From Voacanga thouarsii (taxonomy: Eukaryota > Streptophyta > Magnoliopsida > Gentianales > Apocynaceae), in NCBI GenBank assembly GCA_026120185.1, contig JANUWF010002017.1:806001-870000 (forward strand): 64,000 nt of DNA, read 5' to 3'. How positions within the stretch are numbered: the stretch's first letter is position 1; each line of letters opens with the position of its first letter. Below the pieces are notes generated by a model that was given only the letters and a program-made list of their open reading frames with translations, was not told the origin of the DNA and ran no database searches. Positions 10,703-21,984 of the stretch are shown piece after piece. Both the position numbers and the translations under genes were made by a program.

Positions 10703-11473
10703 GGTAAAGGTTCCTTAATATTTATAAAGCATGTTTTACTTATTGATGATTTGAAATATAACCTGCTCAGCATTAGCCAACATTGTGACAATGGTTGCAA
10801 AGTCATCTTTGAAAAAGATTTTTGCTCTATACTTGATAGTGGAAATCTCGAAATCATCTTTACTGCCAAACGCATGGGAAATGTATATGTGTTATATCAT
10901 AATGACCTTGTAGCTAATAGAATTAGATGCCTATCTATTCATGACAATGATAGTTATCTTTGGCATAGAAGATTAGGTCATGTATCCTTTGATTTGTTAA
11001 ACAAACTATCCTCAAAAGAACTTGTTAAGGGGCTTCCAAAAATGAAATTTGATAAACACAAAATCTGTGATGCATGTCAATTTGGAAAGTAAATTAAAAC
11101 CCCTTTTAAATCAAAGAAAGTGATTTCTACCTCAAAACCTCTTGAATTAGTTCATATGGATTTATTTTGACCCATTAGGACTACTAGTCTTGGGGGTAAA
11201 AAATATGCATATGTAATTGTTGATGATTTCTCTAGATATACCTGGACCTTATTTCTTGGTCAAAAGGTTGAAGCCTTTACTAAATTTTCAAAACTGATTA
11301 AGCGCGTCCAAAACTCAATTGGATGCAAACTGATTTCTATTAGAAGTGATAATGGCAAAGAATTTTGTAACAGCGAATTTACTCACTTCTGTGATGAAAA
11401 TGGAGTCTTTCATAATTTTTCAGCAGCTAAAACTCCTCAACAAAATGGTGTTGTTGAAAGGAAAAATCGGACC
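10703..11473 (+). pseudogene. Copia protease remainder, pre-integrase and integrase core, with stops
   Basis: After A1 the frame continues with the protease tail (LLSISQHCDNGCKVIF). The pre-integrase zinc domain follows: HRRLGH...ICDACQFGK supplies His-His-Cys-Cys near 10964-11085. The DDE integrase core has Asp in HMDLF (near 11160), Asp in SDNGKEF (near 11347) and Glu in GVVERKNRTL (near 11455). Integrase would insert the cDNA. Stops at about 11091 (after QFGK) and 11168 (after MDLF) break it; DNA-level sense codons would be expected there. Catalytic residues themselves are still visible. Confidence 0.9.
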
Positions 11474-12004
11474 TTGAAAGAAATGGCTAGATCAATGCTT
11501 TGTGAAAATACTCTTCCAAAATACTTTTGGGCGGAAGCTGTTAACACAGTATGCTATACAATAAATCAAGTTATGTTAAGACCATTTTTAAGAAAAACTC
11601 CGTTTGAACTTATGCTTGACAAAACTCCTTCTATCTCTTATTTTAAAGTTTTTGGATGTAAATGTTTTATTCTAAATATAAGAGATAATCTTGAAAATTT
11701 TGATAGTAAGTCCAATGAGGCCATATTTCTTAGATATTCTTCCAACAAGAAAGTTTATAGAGTATACAATAAAAGAACACTTTGTGTGGAAGAATCTGTG
11801 CATGTTGTATTTGATGAATCTAACATTTATACTCCAAAAAGAGATGATGATAATGTAGAAAATTCAAATAAAGTTAAGTTAAAACATGTTAAAGCTCCAA
11901 CATTAGATACTCATGCAAAAGAAGAAGAGATTGAAGAATTGCATATTGAACAAGAGAAAGAACAAACTGAAGATTCTGCAAATCATCAATTGCCGAAGGA
12001 CTAA
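11474..12004 (+). pseudogene. Copia integrase C-terminal part and linker to RT
   Basis: An open stretch of 176 codons contains the conserved end of copia integrase: AVNTVCYTINQVMLRP, KTPFELMLDKTPSISYFKVFGCKCFI, then SYSSNKKVYRVYNKRT-like and VHVVFDES. An acidic, low-complexity linker (KEEEIEELHIEQEKEQTED) precedes RT. It ends at a stop at 12002-12004; frame changes occur before RT resumes. Confidence 0.88.
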
Positions 12005-12089
12005 AATACAAATCAGGCCATCCAAAGGAGCAAATTATTGGAGCTCTAAACCAAGGAGTTAAAACTCGACGGTATTTTACCGACAACTT

Positions 12090-12826
12090 TGCTCTTCTTT
12101 CAAATATTGAACCTAGCAACATTGATATTGCATTACATGATGAATTTTGGATTATCGCCATGCAAGAAGAATTAAATCAATTTGATAGAAATTAGGTTTG
12201 AAAAATTATTCCTAGACCACATGATCATCCTGTTATTGGGACAAAATGGGTTTTTAGAAATAAACTTGATGAAAAATGGAGTTGTAATTAGAAATAAAGC
12301 TAGATTGGTGGCTCAAGGATTTAATCAAGAAGAAGGTATTGACTATGATGAAACTTTCACTCCTGTTGCTAGACTAGAATCAATTCGAATGTTACTTGCC
12401 TTTGCATCCTTTAAAAATTTCATGCTCTATCAAATGGATGTCAAAATTGCCTTTCTAAATGGATTTATTGAAGAGGAAGTGTACATTGAGCAGCCACCTG
12501 GTTTTGCTCATGAGCTTTTTTCAAATCATGTTTTCAAACTCTCTAAAGCTCTTTATGGATTAAAGAAAGCTCCAAGAGCTTGGTATGAAAGGCTTAGTGG
12601 TTTCCTAATCTCAAAAGGATTTTGTAGAGGCTTAATTGATAATACCTTGTTCATCAAATCTGATAGTTCTGGTGACTTACTAATTGTCCAAATATATGTT
12701 GATGATATTATTTTTGGCGCTACTAACGACTCTTTGTGCAAGATGGTTGCTAAGACTATGCAGCAAGAATTCGAAATGAGTATGATGGGAGAATTGAACT
12801 TCTTTCTCGGGCTGCAAATTAAGTAA
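12090..12826 (+). pseudogene. Copia reverse transcriptase
   Basis: RT copies element RNA into cDNA. The N-terminal motif ALHDEFWIIAMQEELNQF (12133-12186) is followed by a frame change. The main block (12182-12826) has NKARLVAQGFNQEEGIDYDETFTPVARLESIR, QMDVKIAFLNGF with the first catalytic Asp, ALYGLKKAPRAWYERL and the YVDD active site at 12695-12706. The catalytic triad appears intact, but the domain is split by a frameshift near 12180 and a stop at 12824-12826 after FFLGLQIK. It is the best preserved coding block of this element. Confidence 0.93.
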
Positions 12827-13636
12827 ACCAAGGACGGAATCTTTATAAACCAAGGTAAATATGCCAAAGAATTGCTCAAAAGGTTTGGAATGAATGAAGC
12901 AAAAAAAATTAGTACACCTATAAGTATGTCCATAAAACTTGACCAAGATGAAAAGGGTAAGAAGGTAGATGAACGTAAATATAGAGGTATGATTGGAAGT
13001 CTACTATATCTTACTGCTAGTAGACCAGATATCATGTTTTCAGTATGTCTTTGTGCTCGATTTCAATCTTGTCCGAAGGAATCACATTTAAGTGCAGTTA
13101 AACTCATACTTCGATATCTAATTGTCACACATGATTATAGATTATGGTATCCATGTACTAATACTTTTGATCTTATAGGATATACTAATACAGATTATGC
13201 AGGATGTAAAGTTGAAAGAAAAAGTACTAGTGCCCATTGTCAATTTCTTAGACATTCACTGGTATCATGGTATAGAAAAAAATAAGCATACGTATCATTA
13301 TCCACCACTGAGGTTGAATATATTGCAGTAGGAAGTTGTTGTACTCAAATCTTATGGATGAAGAATACTTTGCTAGATTTTAATCTAAAGTTTAATTGTG
13401 TACCTATAATGTGTGATAATACAAGTGCTATCAATCTAACAAAAAATCCAGTGCAACATTAAAGAACAAAGCATATTGAAGTTAAACACCACTTCATCCG
13501 AGACCATGTACTCAAAGGAGATATGTGTGTTGAATATGTCTCAACGGATGAACAACTTGCAGATATTTTCACTAAACCTCCAGCTGAGGATAGATTCAAC
13601 AACTTAAGAAGAGGTTTGGGAATTACAAGAATTTGA
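12827..13636 (+). pseudogene. Copia RT connection and RNase H
   Basis: The open stretch 12872-13285 holds the connection domain (RKYRGMIGSLLYLTASRPDIMFSVCLCARFQ) and the first RNase H Asp region (IGYTNTDYAGC). After a stop at about 13283 (RKK then stop, where AY follows) RNase H continues: STTEVEYIAVGSCCTQILWMK, then the DNTSAINLTKNPVQH motif, another stop, TKHIEVKHHFIRDHV and the copia end signature YVSTDEQLADIFTK. Pol ends at a TGA after GITRI, about 13634-13636. RNase H would degrade the RNA of the hybrid. At least two stops. Confidence 0.9.
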
Positions 13637-14079
13637 AAACTAACCATGTGGTATAAGTCTTTCTTGTGAAGGATTTGTGAAGAAAAAGGTTTTGAAAATA
13701 AAACACTACATCCAAAATACCTCGTCCTTGTTTTGGACACAGTGTTAGAATCTAATTCATACATCCAAAATGCATTTCGGGAAAACATTCTTTTGGATGT
13801 TGATTCCAGACCTAGTTTCATTCTAAAATTAATCCTTAATATTCTCTTATTCCAAATTTCGAGTTTCAAAAAATTAGTTTGCACGTTTTTCAAAACTCCT
13901 CAGAAAAATATATGTTTTCAAGGCACTTTACTCTCACACTATCCTAGACATTCAAAGCTATCTAGTTTTCTCTCATTCAAAACCCTTGAAATCATTCTTT
14001 TTCCAAAAATCCTTTGCACTCTTCTACCTCAAAAAAAAAAAAAAGATCTAAAAAAAAAAAAAAAAGCTTCAATCTTTCA

Positions 14080-15516
14080 ATGGCCAAGACAAAATCCACC
14101 GTTCCAAAACCTAAGGAGAAAAAATCTTCTCTGGTGTTAAAGAAAAAAGTTTCAGGTTCAACTAAAGGCAAGGCTAAAGCAAAGGAAGCTTCTCCTCAAC
14201 CTCACTTCTCGGCCTCTCATTATGATTCGTCTAAATCTTCTTCAGATCAAGTGAGTTTTGTAAATCAGGTACCCTGATTTCTTGACTCAAAATTGAATCT
14301 GAATACAATGACTGGGTCTCTAGAAATCAAATTTTTATTTCTGGTTATCAAGTAAACCACTTTGCTTTTCTGAACTTATCAAATATTCTGGATATATTTG
14401 ATCATGTCGGGTGGGGGAGTTTGTTATCCGTTGATGAGAAAATCTATACTCTTTTAGTCTGGGAATTTTATGCAAATTTGAGAAAAGGCAAACTGGAAGA
14501 AACCGAGGGAGGGTTTATGATTCGATGGTATGTGACAAGAGTAAAAGGAAAAGATTTTGAATTTGACCATAGAATGCTAAATAGAATCTGTAATGTTCGA
14601 GATGCCGGTTTTTAGTATTTTGAGTTGAACTAATTTCTTGATAGAAATGAAATTTTTGTTCTGAAAAATTTTGAGAAGTTATTTACTGGTGGAAAAAGTT
14701 TTGGATATCATAGTTCCAAATGGCTGAATGGATTGGGCAGAATTTTGCATCATATGGTGTCTACCATTGTTGTTCCTAGTTCCGGCCATAAGACCTCTAT
14801 CAGTATACTTCAAATGGTAGTCATGTTAGCCTTAGCAGAGGGGAGACAGATTAACTTTGGGTTCCTGGCAACTAAGTTAATGTTGCAATCTAGAAATACT
14901 TCTAGCAAGGCTCTACCATTTGGAAATTTGTTAACCAAAGTTTTTAGATTTTTCAATGTTGATTTAAATTCTGTTACTTGTGATCCCTCAAGAACAAATG
15001 TCTACAGCTTTGACTCCTTTGAAAAGATGGGGTATGTAAGGAAGGGAAATTTATGGAAATTGTTAAGAGAATCTACTGGAAAAGAGAGAAATTTTGATAA
15101 AGATCAAGGAAGAAGGGAAGTCAGGAACTAAAAGAAAAATTGATGAAGAAGGAACTGTTCCAGACTCCGGTCTATCTGAGACTATTCTGACTGCAATAAG
15201 CTCCCTTGCAAAGAAATTGGAATCTCTTAGTTCAAATATTAAGAGTCTTGGAAACAGACTGTCTGTCATTGAGCAATCTGCTAAGCCTTCCGCCTCTATA
15301 TTTGATCATGAAAAGGATGAACAATCTTTAGAGGACAAGGCTGAACCAACTGCAGATGTCAAGGTTCCCTCTCCTAAACCCTCTCCTGAACCATCTCTGT
15401 AGCCTTCTCTCGTACAGATGATAGATATTCCTACTCCTTCTCCCAAGCCCAAACCATCTGGCAAAAGACAAAAGCATGTGGTTGTGAAAAGAAAGCCTAA
15501 CATAATTATTGGTTAA
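14080..15516 (+). pseudogene. Post-pol ORF of the copia element (env-like position), degenerate
   Basis: A third gene region lies between pol and the 3' LTR. The start is chosen at ATG 14080 (protein begins MAKTKSTVPKPK), just after two A-runs (14031-14044, 14051-14065). Visible parts: a lysine/serine-rich head to 14277; a middle part (14421-14615) with VWEFYANLRKGKLEET and TRVKGKDFEFDHRM; a further part (14733-15131); then a heptad-like coiled coil (LAKKLESLSSNIKSLGNRLSVIE, about 15190-15270) and a proline/serine tail (PSPKPSPEPS). Frames change near 14280, 14615 and 15100 and stops occur. Sireviruses often carry such an env-like gene, but no signal peptide or clear membrane segment is visible. 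The middle resembles the putative plant transposon protein family (memory-based). Function unknown. Confidence 0.65.
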
Positions 15517-16847
15517 TTTTCAAAAAAGGGGGCTGAATCCAAGTCTGAAACGATCAATATTTCCTAGACTATTTTCTTGGGCAGCACAATGGACTGATGA
15601 CCAATTTACTTTCTGTAACAGTTGAACAATTTACTTTTTCAGTCATTTACATTCTGTTTTTGGATAATTTCTGATACTTGTGTCATTCTCTGTCATGCTT
15701 ATTCTCTATCTAACGACTTTTGATTGCATATTACATCTCCTTCCGCCATGCTTCTTTTTGATTGATGACAAAGGGGGAGAAAGAAAATGACATTGAATAT
15801 GACTATTATTATGGGGGAGAAAGAAAAACAAATGAAACTGCTGTGAAAATGTTGAATGCTGGTCTGTGAATATTATGGTCTGCATGACTGTCGGCATGAT
15901 GTTATTTGCAAGAAATATGTTGGTTTGAAAATGATATAGTCTGCATATATGCTGTCGGTATGCAGTAACTGATAAGGAGAAAATGTTAAGTCTGCATGTT
16001 GATATACAAAAATGTTATGAGTTCTGCCTAATAATTTGATATGGATTCTACATCACTGATGTTATATGTATGAACTAAAGTTTTAAACATAACTTTCATC
16101 TGAAACTGGATTGTTAATCTATGATTTTTTTATCTGCGAATTAACTGCCATGGAAGTTGAAACCATTTTGAAAAATTGAAACTGTTTATGGAAGAGACAA
16201 GACTGTTGTATGAACAGTTATTGAATTACAAGTAATTGCATGAACTACTTCTAGCATGAACAGTTTTGCATTGATATCAAATTTGAACTGTTAAGAAAAT
16301 CATTGATATGATTTACTGTTTACCAAATTTTTTTTGAAAAACCCCTCTGTTTGTGACGCTCACTTTTATAATAATGGTATTTTTGAGACTAGATTCTGTG
16401 ATAAGATTTTCGTGCATTAAGTCAGGGGGAGTTTTGGACTCAAAAATTTTGTATCCAAAAAAAATGTTCTTATAAATAGATTTGCTGAACTTAAAAATGT
16501 TTTGGATATCCAAAAGCCCTAACTAAATGAAATTCTGAAAACACATGTTCTTCCAAAACCATTTTGGATACACTTTCTGGATGAATAAATTATTACTTAT
16601 TCTCACCCCTCTTATGTTCGAAATAGTCACATAAGCATATATTTAGGGGGAGCATCTTAGTATTTTATCCATATCAAATTACTCTGAATATTTATATGGA
16701 GAAATGATATGCTTTAGGATCATTGAGCTATGTTTACAAATTTTTTATCATAAAGACCTCTATGAGACCTATACTGTAAGATTACATTTATTTGTTCAAC
16801 ATGTTCTTTCTATTTACATATCAAATGTGTCATGTTTGTCATCACTC
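15517..16847 (+). other. Copia 3' non-coding region with repeated PPT-like motifs
   Basis: No coding. GGGGG-containing purine motifs occur at about 15526 (AAAAAAGGGGGCTG), 15770 (ACAAAGGGGGAGAAAG), 15810 (ATGGGGGAGAAAG), 16422 (CAGGGGGAG) and 16645 (TTAGGGGGAG) before the terminal tract at 16848. Between them the sequence is TG/CTG-rich with repeated words such as GTCTGCAT and ATGAACAGTT. Multiple PPT copies before the 3' LTR are a described Sirevirus trait. Confidence 0.75.
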
Positions 16848-16860
16848 AAAAAGGGGGAGA
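16848..16860 (+). other. Copia polypurine tract
   Basis: AAAAAGGGGGAGA followed by T and then the 3' LTR; it would prime plus-strand DNA synthesis. Confidence 0.9.
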
Positions 16861-16861
16861 T

Positions 16862-18124
16862 TGTTAGCCCTAAGAGCTTTCTTTTATGTTTTGATTTATG
16901 ACAAACATTGATATGGACTAACTTATTAATTTCCTGTGATAGGACATTGTTAATCTTTATTCTTCTAAAGTCTTCAGATAAGAATTGTTGACAGCCTCTT
17001 CATCGCTAATTTTAAGATTAGAAGATCAAATGAGAAAATCAGAGTATGAGGAGTTATATATCATGGAAGCTCTTCATGAAGAATGATAGACTAGGAAGTG
17101 TTATTAAGGTATATTTATTAATTCCTATGTCTTCTTATCTTTTGATTCATTTGACTTTACCTTGAAGCTTCAAAGGAGATGATTTTCAAAGTTTTTAAAA
17201 TTCACAAAATTTTGGATGGAACAGTTTGAATCCAAAAGGTTCATCTAAAATCCTGTAAACCGGGTTGATAAATCTCTGTTAGGAATGTGCCATTTTTAGA
17301 CTTACCTTTTGGATGCATCTTCGTCCAAAACTTGAGTCCAAAACTCGGATGAGTTTAAACAGAAAAATTTGTAGCCGTTTTTTTATGACCGTTGGCACTC
17401 CCTTTTGTAGCTCTATAAATAGCCCTTAAAGCAAGATTAGAAGTAGGATTTTTGAAACATTCATCTTAGAAAACTTATTGCTCAATACTTTCAAAAATCT
17501 CCTTTTATCTAGCTTTAATGTGAGTTCATTGTGTATCAAAGATAAAAGTAATTTGTGACTTGTATCCGAGAAAATATCTGCTCAAGTAAGTGAGCTTATC
17601 TCTGTTCTATTAATTTTCAATTCTCTATTGTTGTGCAAGATTGTGGTGTAAAACCCATTATATTTTGTGTATGTGCAAGATAGTGTGGTAAAACCCATTG
17701 GGGTGATCCTTGTTTATGTGTTTGTGTCAAGGTTGTGGAGTAAAATCTAGTGAGGTGATCGTTGATGTGTTTGAGAAGTTGTGGTGATCCTCTCTTGTAT
17801 GTGAATCGGCTTTATTAAGTGAGGTTAATGAAATAGGGTTGAAAATCCTTAAGTGTGAGGCTTAAGGTAGTGGACGTAGATCATTGTTGATCGAACCACT
17901 ATACATCTCTTTTCTTATTTTATTCAGTAGTTCATGTACTATTTTTTATTATCTTTCACTCTCTAAATCTGAATATACATCTACGAGTACTTAGATAGCT
18001 TTCTATGCATCTATAAAGTCAGTCCAAGTATTTTGGTGATCATTCTTGTTCAGCATTTTAGACAATTCAGAAAAATCATTTTTGCTTGCCAAAAACCTTA
18101 TTCACCCCCCTCTAAGGTTTTTCA
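16862..18124 (+). repeat. Copia 3' LTR (1263 bp)
   Basis: It begins TGTTAGCCCTAAGAGC and ends GGTTTTTCA, pairing with 963-2239. TATA box at 17414-17422. It has a short tandem repetition of TCCAAAACT near 17325-17345 not present in the 5' LTR. Confidence 0.95.
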
Positions 18125-18129
18125 CTTAG
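18125..18129. repeat. Target-site duplication CTTAG, right of the copia element
   Basis: Partner of 958-962. Confidence 0.95.
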
Positions 18130-18802
18130 TCATGCCGGTCCGAGCTAGAAAGTTTCAGTCAAATGGACTGTGTGTTTCAGTGGGCAACCAGAATGTTTGG
18201 GTGTAGAGAAGGAGGAGTATCTTACTCGGTAGGCCGATCACCTACCTTTTTTGTCAGTCTGTACAAAGTGTGGCATTCTGACCGTTATATGGTCATGTGG
18301 CCCAACGTGTGGTAACCCATGGCTACCCATTTGAGTGGTTGTATTTATTATGCATATGTATAGTTTGAAAAGCAAAATGCCATTCTGTATTTGAATCCTT
18401 ATTTATTGGTTGCCAGCATTTTCTTTCACACTGTTTACAACTTGCATACATGAACTGTTTTACGTAAAACAGTCAAAGCACACACACAGACTTATTGAGA
18501 TTTTTATCTCATCACCTTTCATGCAATGTTTTTAGGTCGATCCTGCTATGGAGATGAGTAGCTAGTTTGTTGCCTGCTTGAAGACATTGTGTTATTTATT
18601 TTGAATGTTATTTTGAGAGATGATAGTGAACAATTCATTTTGGATTTGTTCTTGAAGAAATTTTTTTTTTTTTGGTTGTAATAAGTTTTAATTTTAAATT
18701 ATTATTTTATTTTCATTTGTGTGACCTAGTTATAAAGACCTCTTGTCATTTGGACGGGGTGACATCCCCAGCCCTGTTGGGCCTACGTAGTGGGGTGTTA
18801 CA
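18130..18802 (+). repeat. Ty3/gypsy 5' LTR, terminal part
   Basis: The LTR resumes after the copia target duplication and ends GGGGTGTTACA at 18802. It matches 27618-28294 closely. Like the 3' copy it carries a T-run near 18660 and the GACGGGG...GGGCCTACGTAGTGGGG end block. Confidence 0.93.
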
Positions 18803-18804
18803 AA

Positions 18805-18820
18805 TGATATCAGAGCCTGG
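18805..18820 (+). other. Gypsy primer-binding site (tRNA-iMet type)
   Basis: TGATATCAGAGCCTGG lies 2 bp after the LTR. It matches TGGTATCAGAGCC-type sites with one change (G to A at the third base). Confidence 0.82.
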
Positions 18821-18902
18821 TTATAGGCAAATATTGATAGTATATGTTTCTGTCTTATTAAGTTCAAATCTTTTATCTAACCTATCTTGTTTATGCTATA
18901 GG

Positions 18903-19421
18903 ATGGTTAGAATGCTTAGAACCACAAGGAAAGGCCAACAATGGCATCCTCCTATACCTATCTACCCAGAAGACCTACCAGTGCCTTAGCCTGCATCGCA
19001 ACCAGTTATTCTCTTCGATGATAGCAGTGACGATGAGGTCCCGATCAATGAGCCACCCCCAATAGCTATAATAGACTTAGTTTATGACAGTGAAAATGAG
19101 GGGATTGATATAGAATATGCTCCCCACCCTCCTAGTCCCGTAGTTGACTTGTCAGCTGATAGTGATGATCTGGGGGAGATAGATTATGAATCTCCACCTG
19201 AACCTTCCTTCATACCTCCACCCAACTAGGTTGAACCTGGGGAGAGTTCTAGGCGACCCGGGAAAGAGCCAATGGAGGGGTTTGCAAGTGGGGCTGGGAT
19301 AGACTTAAGAATTCTGGGGGATGGTTATATGAGGCCGACTTTGAAGATTCTGATGAGGACTAGAGGGACTAAGAGCCGTTATGATCAGGATGTTTATTTA
19401 CTACTTTTCGTAAACTTCTAA
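18903..19421 (+). pseudogene. Upstream acidic ORF of the gypsy element, two in-frame TAG stops
   Basis: Starting at ATG 18903 one frame runs 172 codons to a TAA at 19419-19421, broken only by TAG at 18987 and near 19228. Both stops fit CAG-to-TAG change. The product would begin MVRMLRTTRKGQQW and has acidic patches (DDSSDDE, DSENEG, SADSDD) and proline runs (PPSPVV, SPPEPS, IPPPN). It precedes gag by about 215 bp and is in a different block from it. I do not recognise it. It could be an extra N-terminal gag exon or a separate leader protein; composition suggests a disordered protein. Confidence 0.55.
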
Positions 19422-19635
19422 GTTAAGGAGTTTCATTTCTGTTTACTGTTTTAAATTTAAATTTATGCAAATAAGAATACCTGAGTACTCTAAGATTTGA
19501 GCGAAATTTATATGCAATTCTTTAGACAGAACTTGCATCTGATTTTCTTTTACTTAAACTTGAATGTGAATGCATGCTCAACTGAAATGATTTATACATT
19601 GAATGCATAAACTCATCATTTGGGTATGGTTTAGA

Positions 19636-20650
19636 ATGGTACCCAAGCGCCGTGTAGCCACATCAAGTAGGAAAGTTCCGGAGGCAGAACTGTGGCACCA
19701 GAGGTTGAAACAACCCAAATGCCGTCATTTAACTAGGGAAATGAAAGTGAGACAGATTTGGGAATGGGGTCTGAAGTACCTGTTGAAGTGGCAATGGGCA
19801 AGCATTCAGCAAGATGGTAGAGATTTTATAGACTTTAACTGAGCGGAGGAATCCCAAGGAAGAGGACGAAGCCTTTGAGCGGTTTCTGAAATTTCAACCG
19901 CCCATCTTCTTGGGAGAAGCTGAGCAATGGATAGAGCATATAGAAAACATATTCGCTACGCTTCAGTACACTAAGGAGCGAATGGTGAAGTTTTCTGCAT
20001 TCTGTTTGAGGGGCCCAGCTCGGGCATGGTGGCAGTGGGTTTAGGACGATTGGGGGATGATTGATCAGGAATGGATGTGGGCCAATTTTGTGGAGGCATT
20101 CAGAGCTGAGTATATCCCTCAGTGGATAGTAGAGAAGCAGGAAGACGAGTTTCAGAACCTAAAGCAGGGAGGTATGATGGTAGCTTAGTACGCGGCACGA
20201 TTCACCCAACTATCAAAGTACTGCAAGAGGCTGGTAGACATTGAACAGAACAAGACCAGATAGTTTGTCAAGGGGCTAAGGCAGGAGTTGAGAAGGGTGT
20301 TAGCACCTTTTCCACCAACGACCTACTCAGGGGCCGTAGACGCAGCCACCTGAATAGAAAATGAGGATCGTAGCAGAATGGTATCGAGACCTTTCTATCC
20401 GTCATGACAATCGTAAGGACCTTTCCAGAGGCAGCAATCCAACAAGCGCCCCGCCAACCAATAGTGGCAGAATTGGGGAAAACAAGCTCGAACGACACTA
20501 GCTGGCCCTACGCAGAACCTTCCGTTATGCCCGCAATGTAGGAAAAGGGGCCACACGGAGAAGAATTATTGGTCCAAAGGAGGTGAGCGGAAATGTTACC
20601 ACTGCGGAGACCCGAACCACTTGCGGAACGCCTGCCCTAAACTTCACTGA
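19636..20650 (+). pseudogene. gag: Gypsy gag with two zinc knuckles, broken
   Basis: Capsid/nucleocapsid protein. The start is chosen at ATG 19636 (MVPKRRVATSSRK). After a frame change near 19842 comes the Retrotrans_gag core: FLKFQPPIFLGEAEQW, IENIFATLQYTKERMVKF, LRGPARAWWQW, then FVEAFRAEYIPQW and FVKGLRQELRRVLAPFPP. Two knuckles follow: CPQCRKRGHTEKNY at about 20528 (final Cys replaced by Tyr) and an intact CYHCGDPNHLRNAC at 20594. Stops within the core include those after QWV (20042), MVA (20187), KTR (near 20262) and AAT (near 20352). Most are TAG or TGA where CAG or CGA would be expected. Confidence 0.88.
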
Positions 20651-21198
20651 GTCAGGTAAGGAAATCTGGCTCAGAATTCGGGGGCCAATCGAGCTAATGC
20701 CACAGGAGTATTCAGGAGTGGAGCACCGAAGCCTCAAGTGAAAGCAAAGGCATTCGCTCTCAATCGAGAGGAGGTTGGAGCTGATGCGGTAGTAGTGAAA
20801 GGTACGTTTACTATCCAAGGACGTTCCATTAATGCATTGATAGACCCTGGATCTACCCATTCCTATTTAAACAAAAGCTGTGGATATCATTTGGGTTGGG
20901 ATGGAGTAAAACTACCTTTTTACTTTGTTGGTGAGTACACCTTTGGGGAAAATGGTGCAAGCAGATCGGTATATGCGAAATTGAAGTGGGGAAAGAAAGC
21001 TTGGGGGGAGATTTGATAGTGCTAGATATTGATAATTATGATTTGATATTGGGAAAGGATTGGCTAGCCAAGCATGGGGCTAGGGTAGACTTTAAGAATA
21101 AATCGGTTCAGTTCATTAGACCAGGGTGTGATGTGTTGGAATTCAATGGCAAGAGAGTAAATGAATTGAAGTATTTGATAGCTGGGGCTAAGGCCTAG
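20651..21198 (+). pseudogene. Gypsy aspartic protease
   Basis: The active-site segment INALIDPGSTHSYL (DPGS/T in place of DSGAT, as in several plant gypsy groups) lies near 20830-20870, followed by the flap and the second conserved block YDLILGKDWLAKHGARVDF (about 21036-21095; ILGxDWL is the classic motif). A frame change occurs near 20990. It ends at a TAG at 21196-21198. It would process Gag-Pol. Confidence 0.88.
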
Positions 21199-21201
21199 AA
21201 A

Positions 21202-21984
21202 TTGTTGAAGCAAGGATGTCAAGAATATTTAGCTTATGAGATAAACAAGCCAAAGGACCAGTGCATTTTGAAGGATACTGAGGTAGTAAAGAATTTTCCC
21301 GATGTGTTCCCTACGGAACTCACTTCTCTACCTCCCAGTCGAGAAGTTGAATTCACCATTGATCTAGTACCAGGAGCAGAACCGGTATCTCGGTCTCCAT
21401 ATTGGATGGCATTGACAGAGCTGAACGAACTGAAGGAGCAGCTAGAAGAGTTAGTGAAGTAAGGTTACATCAGACCTACCACGTCACCCTGGGGAGCACC
21501 TGTGCTGTTTATGAGAAAGAAGGATGGGACTCTGAGGCTGTGCATCGACTATCGGGGCTTGAACAACCTGACGATCAAGAATAAGTATCCACTACTACTA
21601 ATTGATGAGCTGTTCGACCAGTTGCAAGGATCCAGTTGTTACTCCAAACTGGACCTGAGGTAAGGGTACTATTAAGTGAGGATAAAAGAGGAGGATATCC
21701 CTAAGACAGCCTTCAACACAAGATATGGTCATTATGAGTTCGTGGTAATGCTATTCGGGGTAACCAATGCACCAACAGTTTTCATGGATTTGATGCATCG
21801 AGTGTTTCGACCCTACTTGGACAAGTTCATGGTGGTCTTTATTGACAACATACTCATTTATTCCACGAGTCCGGAGGAGCATGTGGAACATCTGAAGCTA
21901 GTATTGGAGAAGCTAAGGGTTTTCAATGCTCACATCGCCTATGACCCAACTGCTGAGGAAAGATGTACTATTTGTTTGGAGTGA
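21202..21984 (+). pseudogene. Gypsy reverse transcriptase with mutated catalytic site
   Basis: Motifs in order: FPDVFPTELTSLPPSREVEF and IDLVPGAEPVSRSPYWM at the start; a stop after [38 protein letters not shown] with stops after it; [16 protein letters not shown] and FGVTNAP; then FIDNILIYS at 21838-21864. The family has FIDDILIYS, so the second Asp of the YxDD-type site is Asn (GAC to AAC at 21847). After LEKLR the thumb/connection segment that normally includes the VSFLGH block is missing, joining abruptly at about 21920-22000. RT is therefore both mutated and internally deleted. Confidence 0.9.

Larger units (their letters stand above)
963..18124 (+). mobile_element. Ty1/copia Sirevirus-like LTR retrotransposon, interrupted by element A1
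   Basis: LTRs 963-2239 and 16862-18124 begin TGTTAGCCCTAAG and end TTTTTCA. A tRNA-iMet-type PBS follows the 5' LTR and a purine tract precedes the 3' LTR. The order gag, protease, integrase, RT, RNase H is that of Ty1/copia. A UBN2-like gag with in-frame repeats, an extra ORF after pol and several GGGGGAG motifs before the 3' LTR point to the Sirevirus (SIRE/Maximus) lineage; that assignment rests on family knowledge. Without A1 (6243 bp) the element is about 10.9 kb. Frameshifts and stops run throughout, so it is not functional. Confidence 0.92.
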
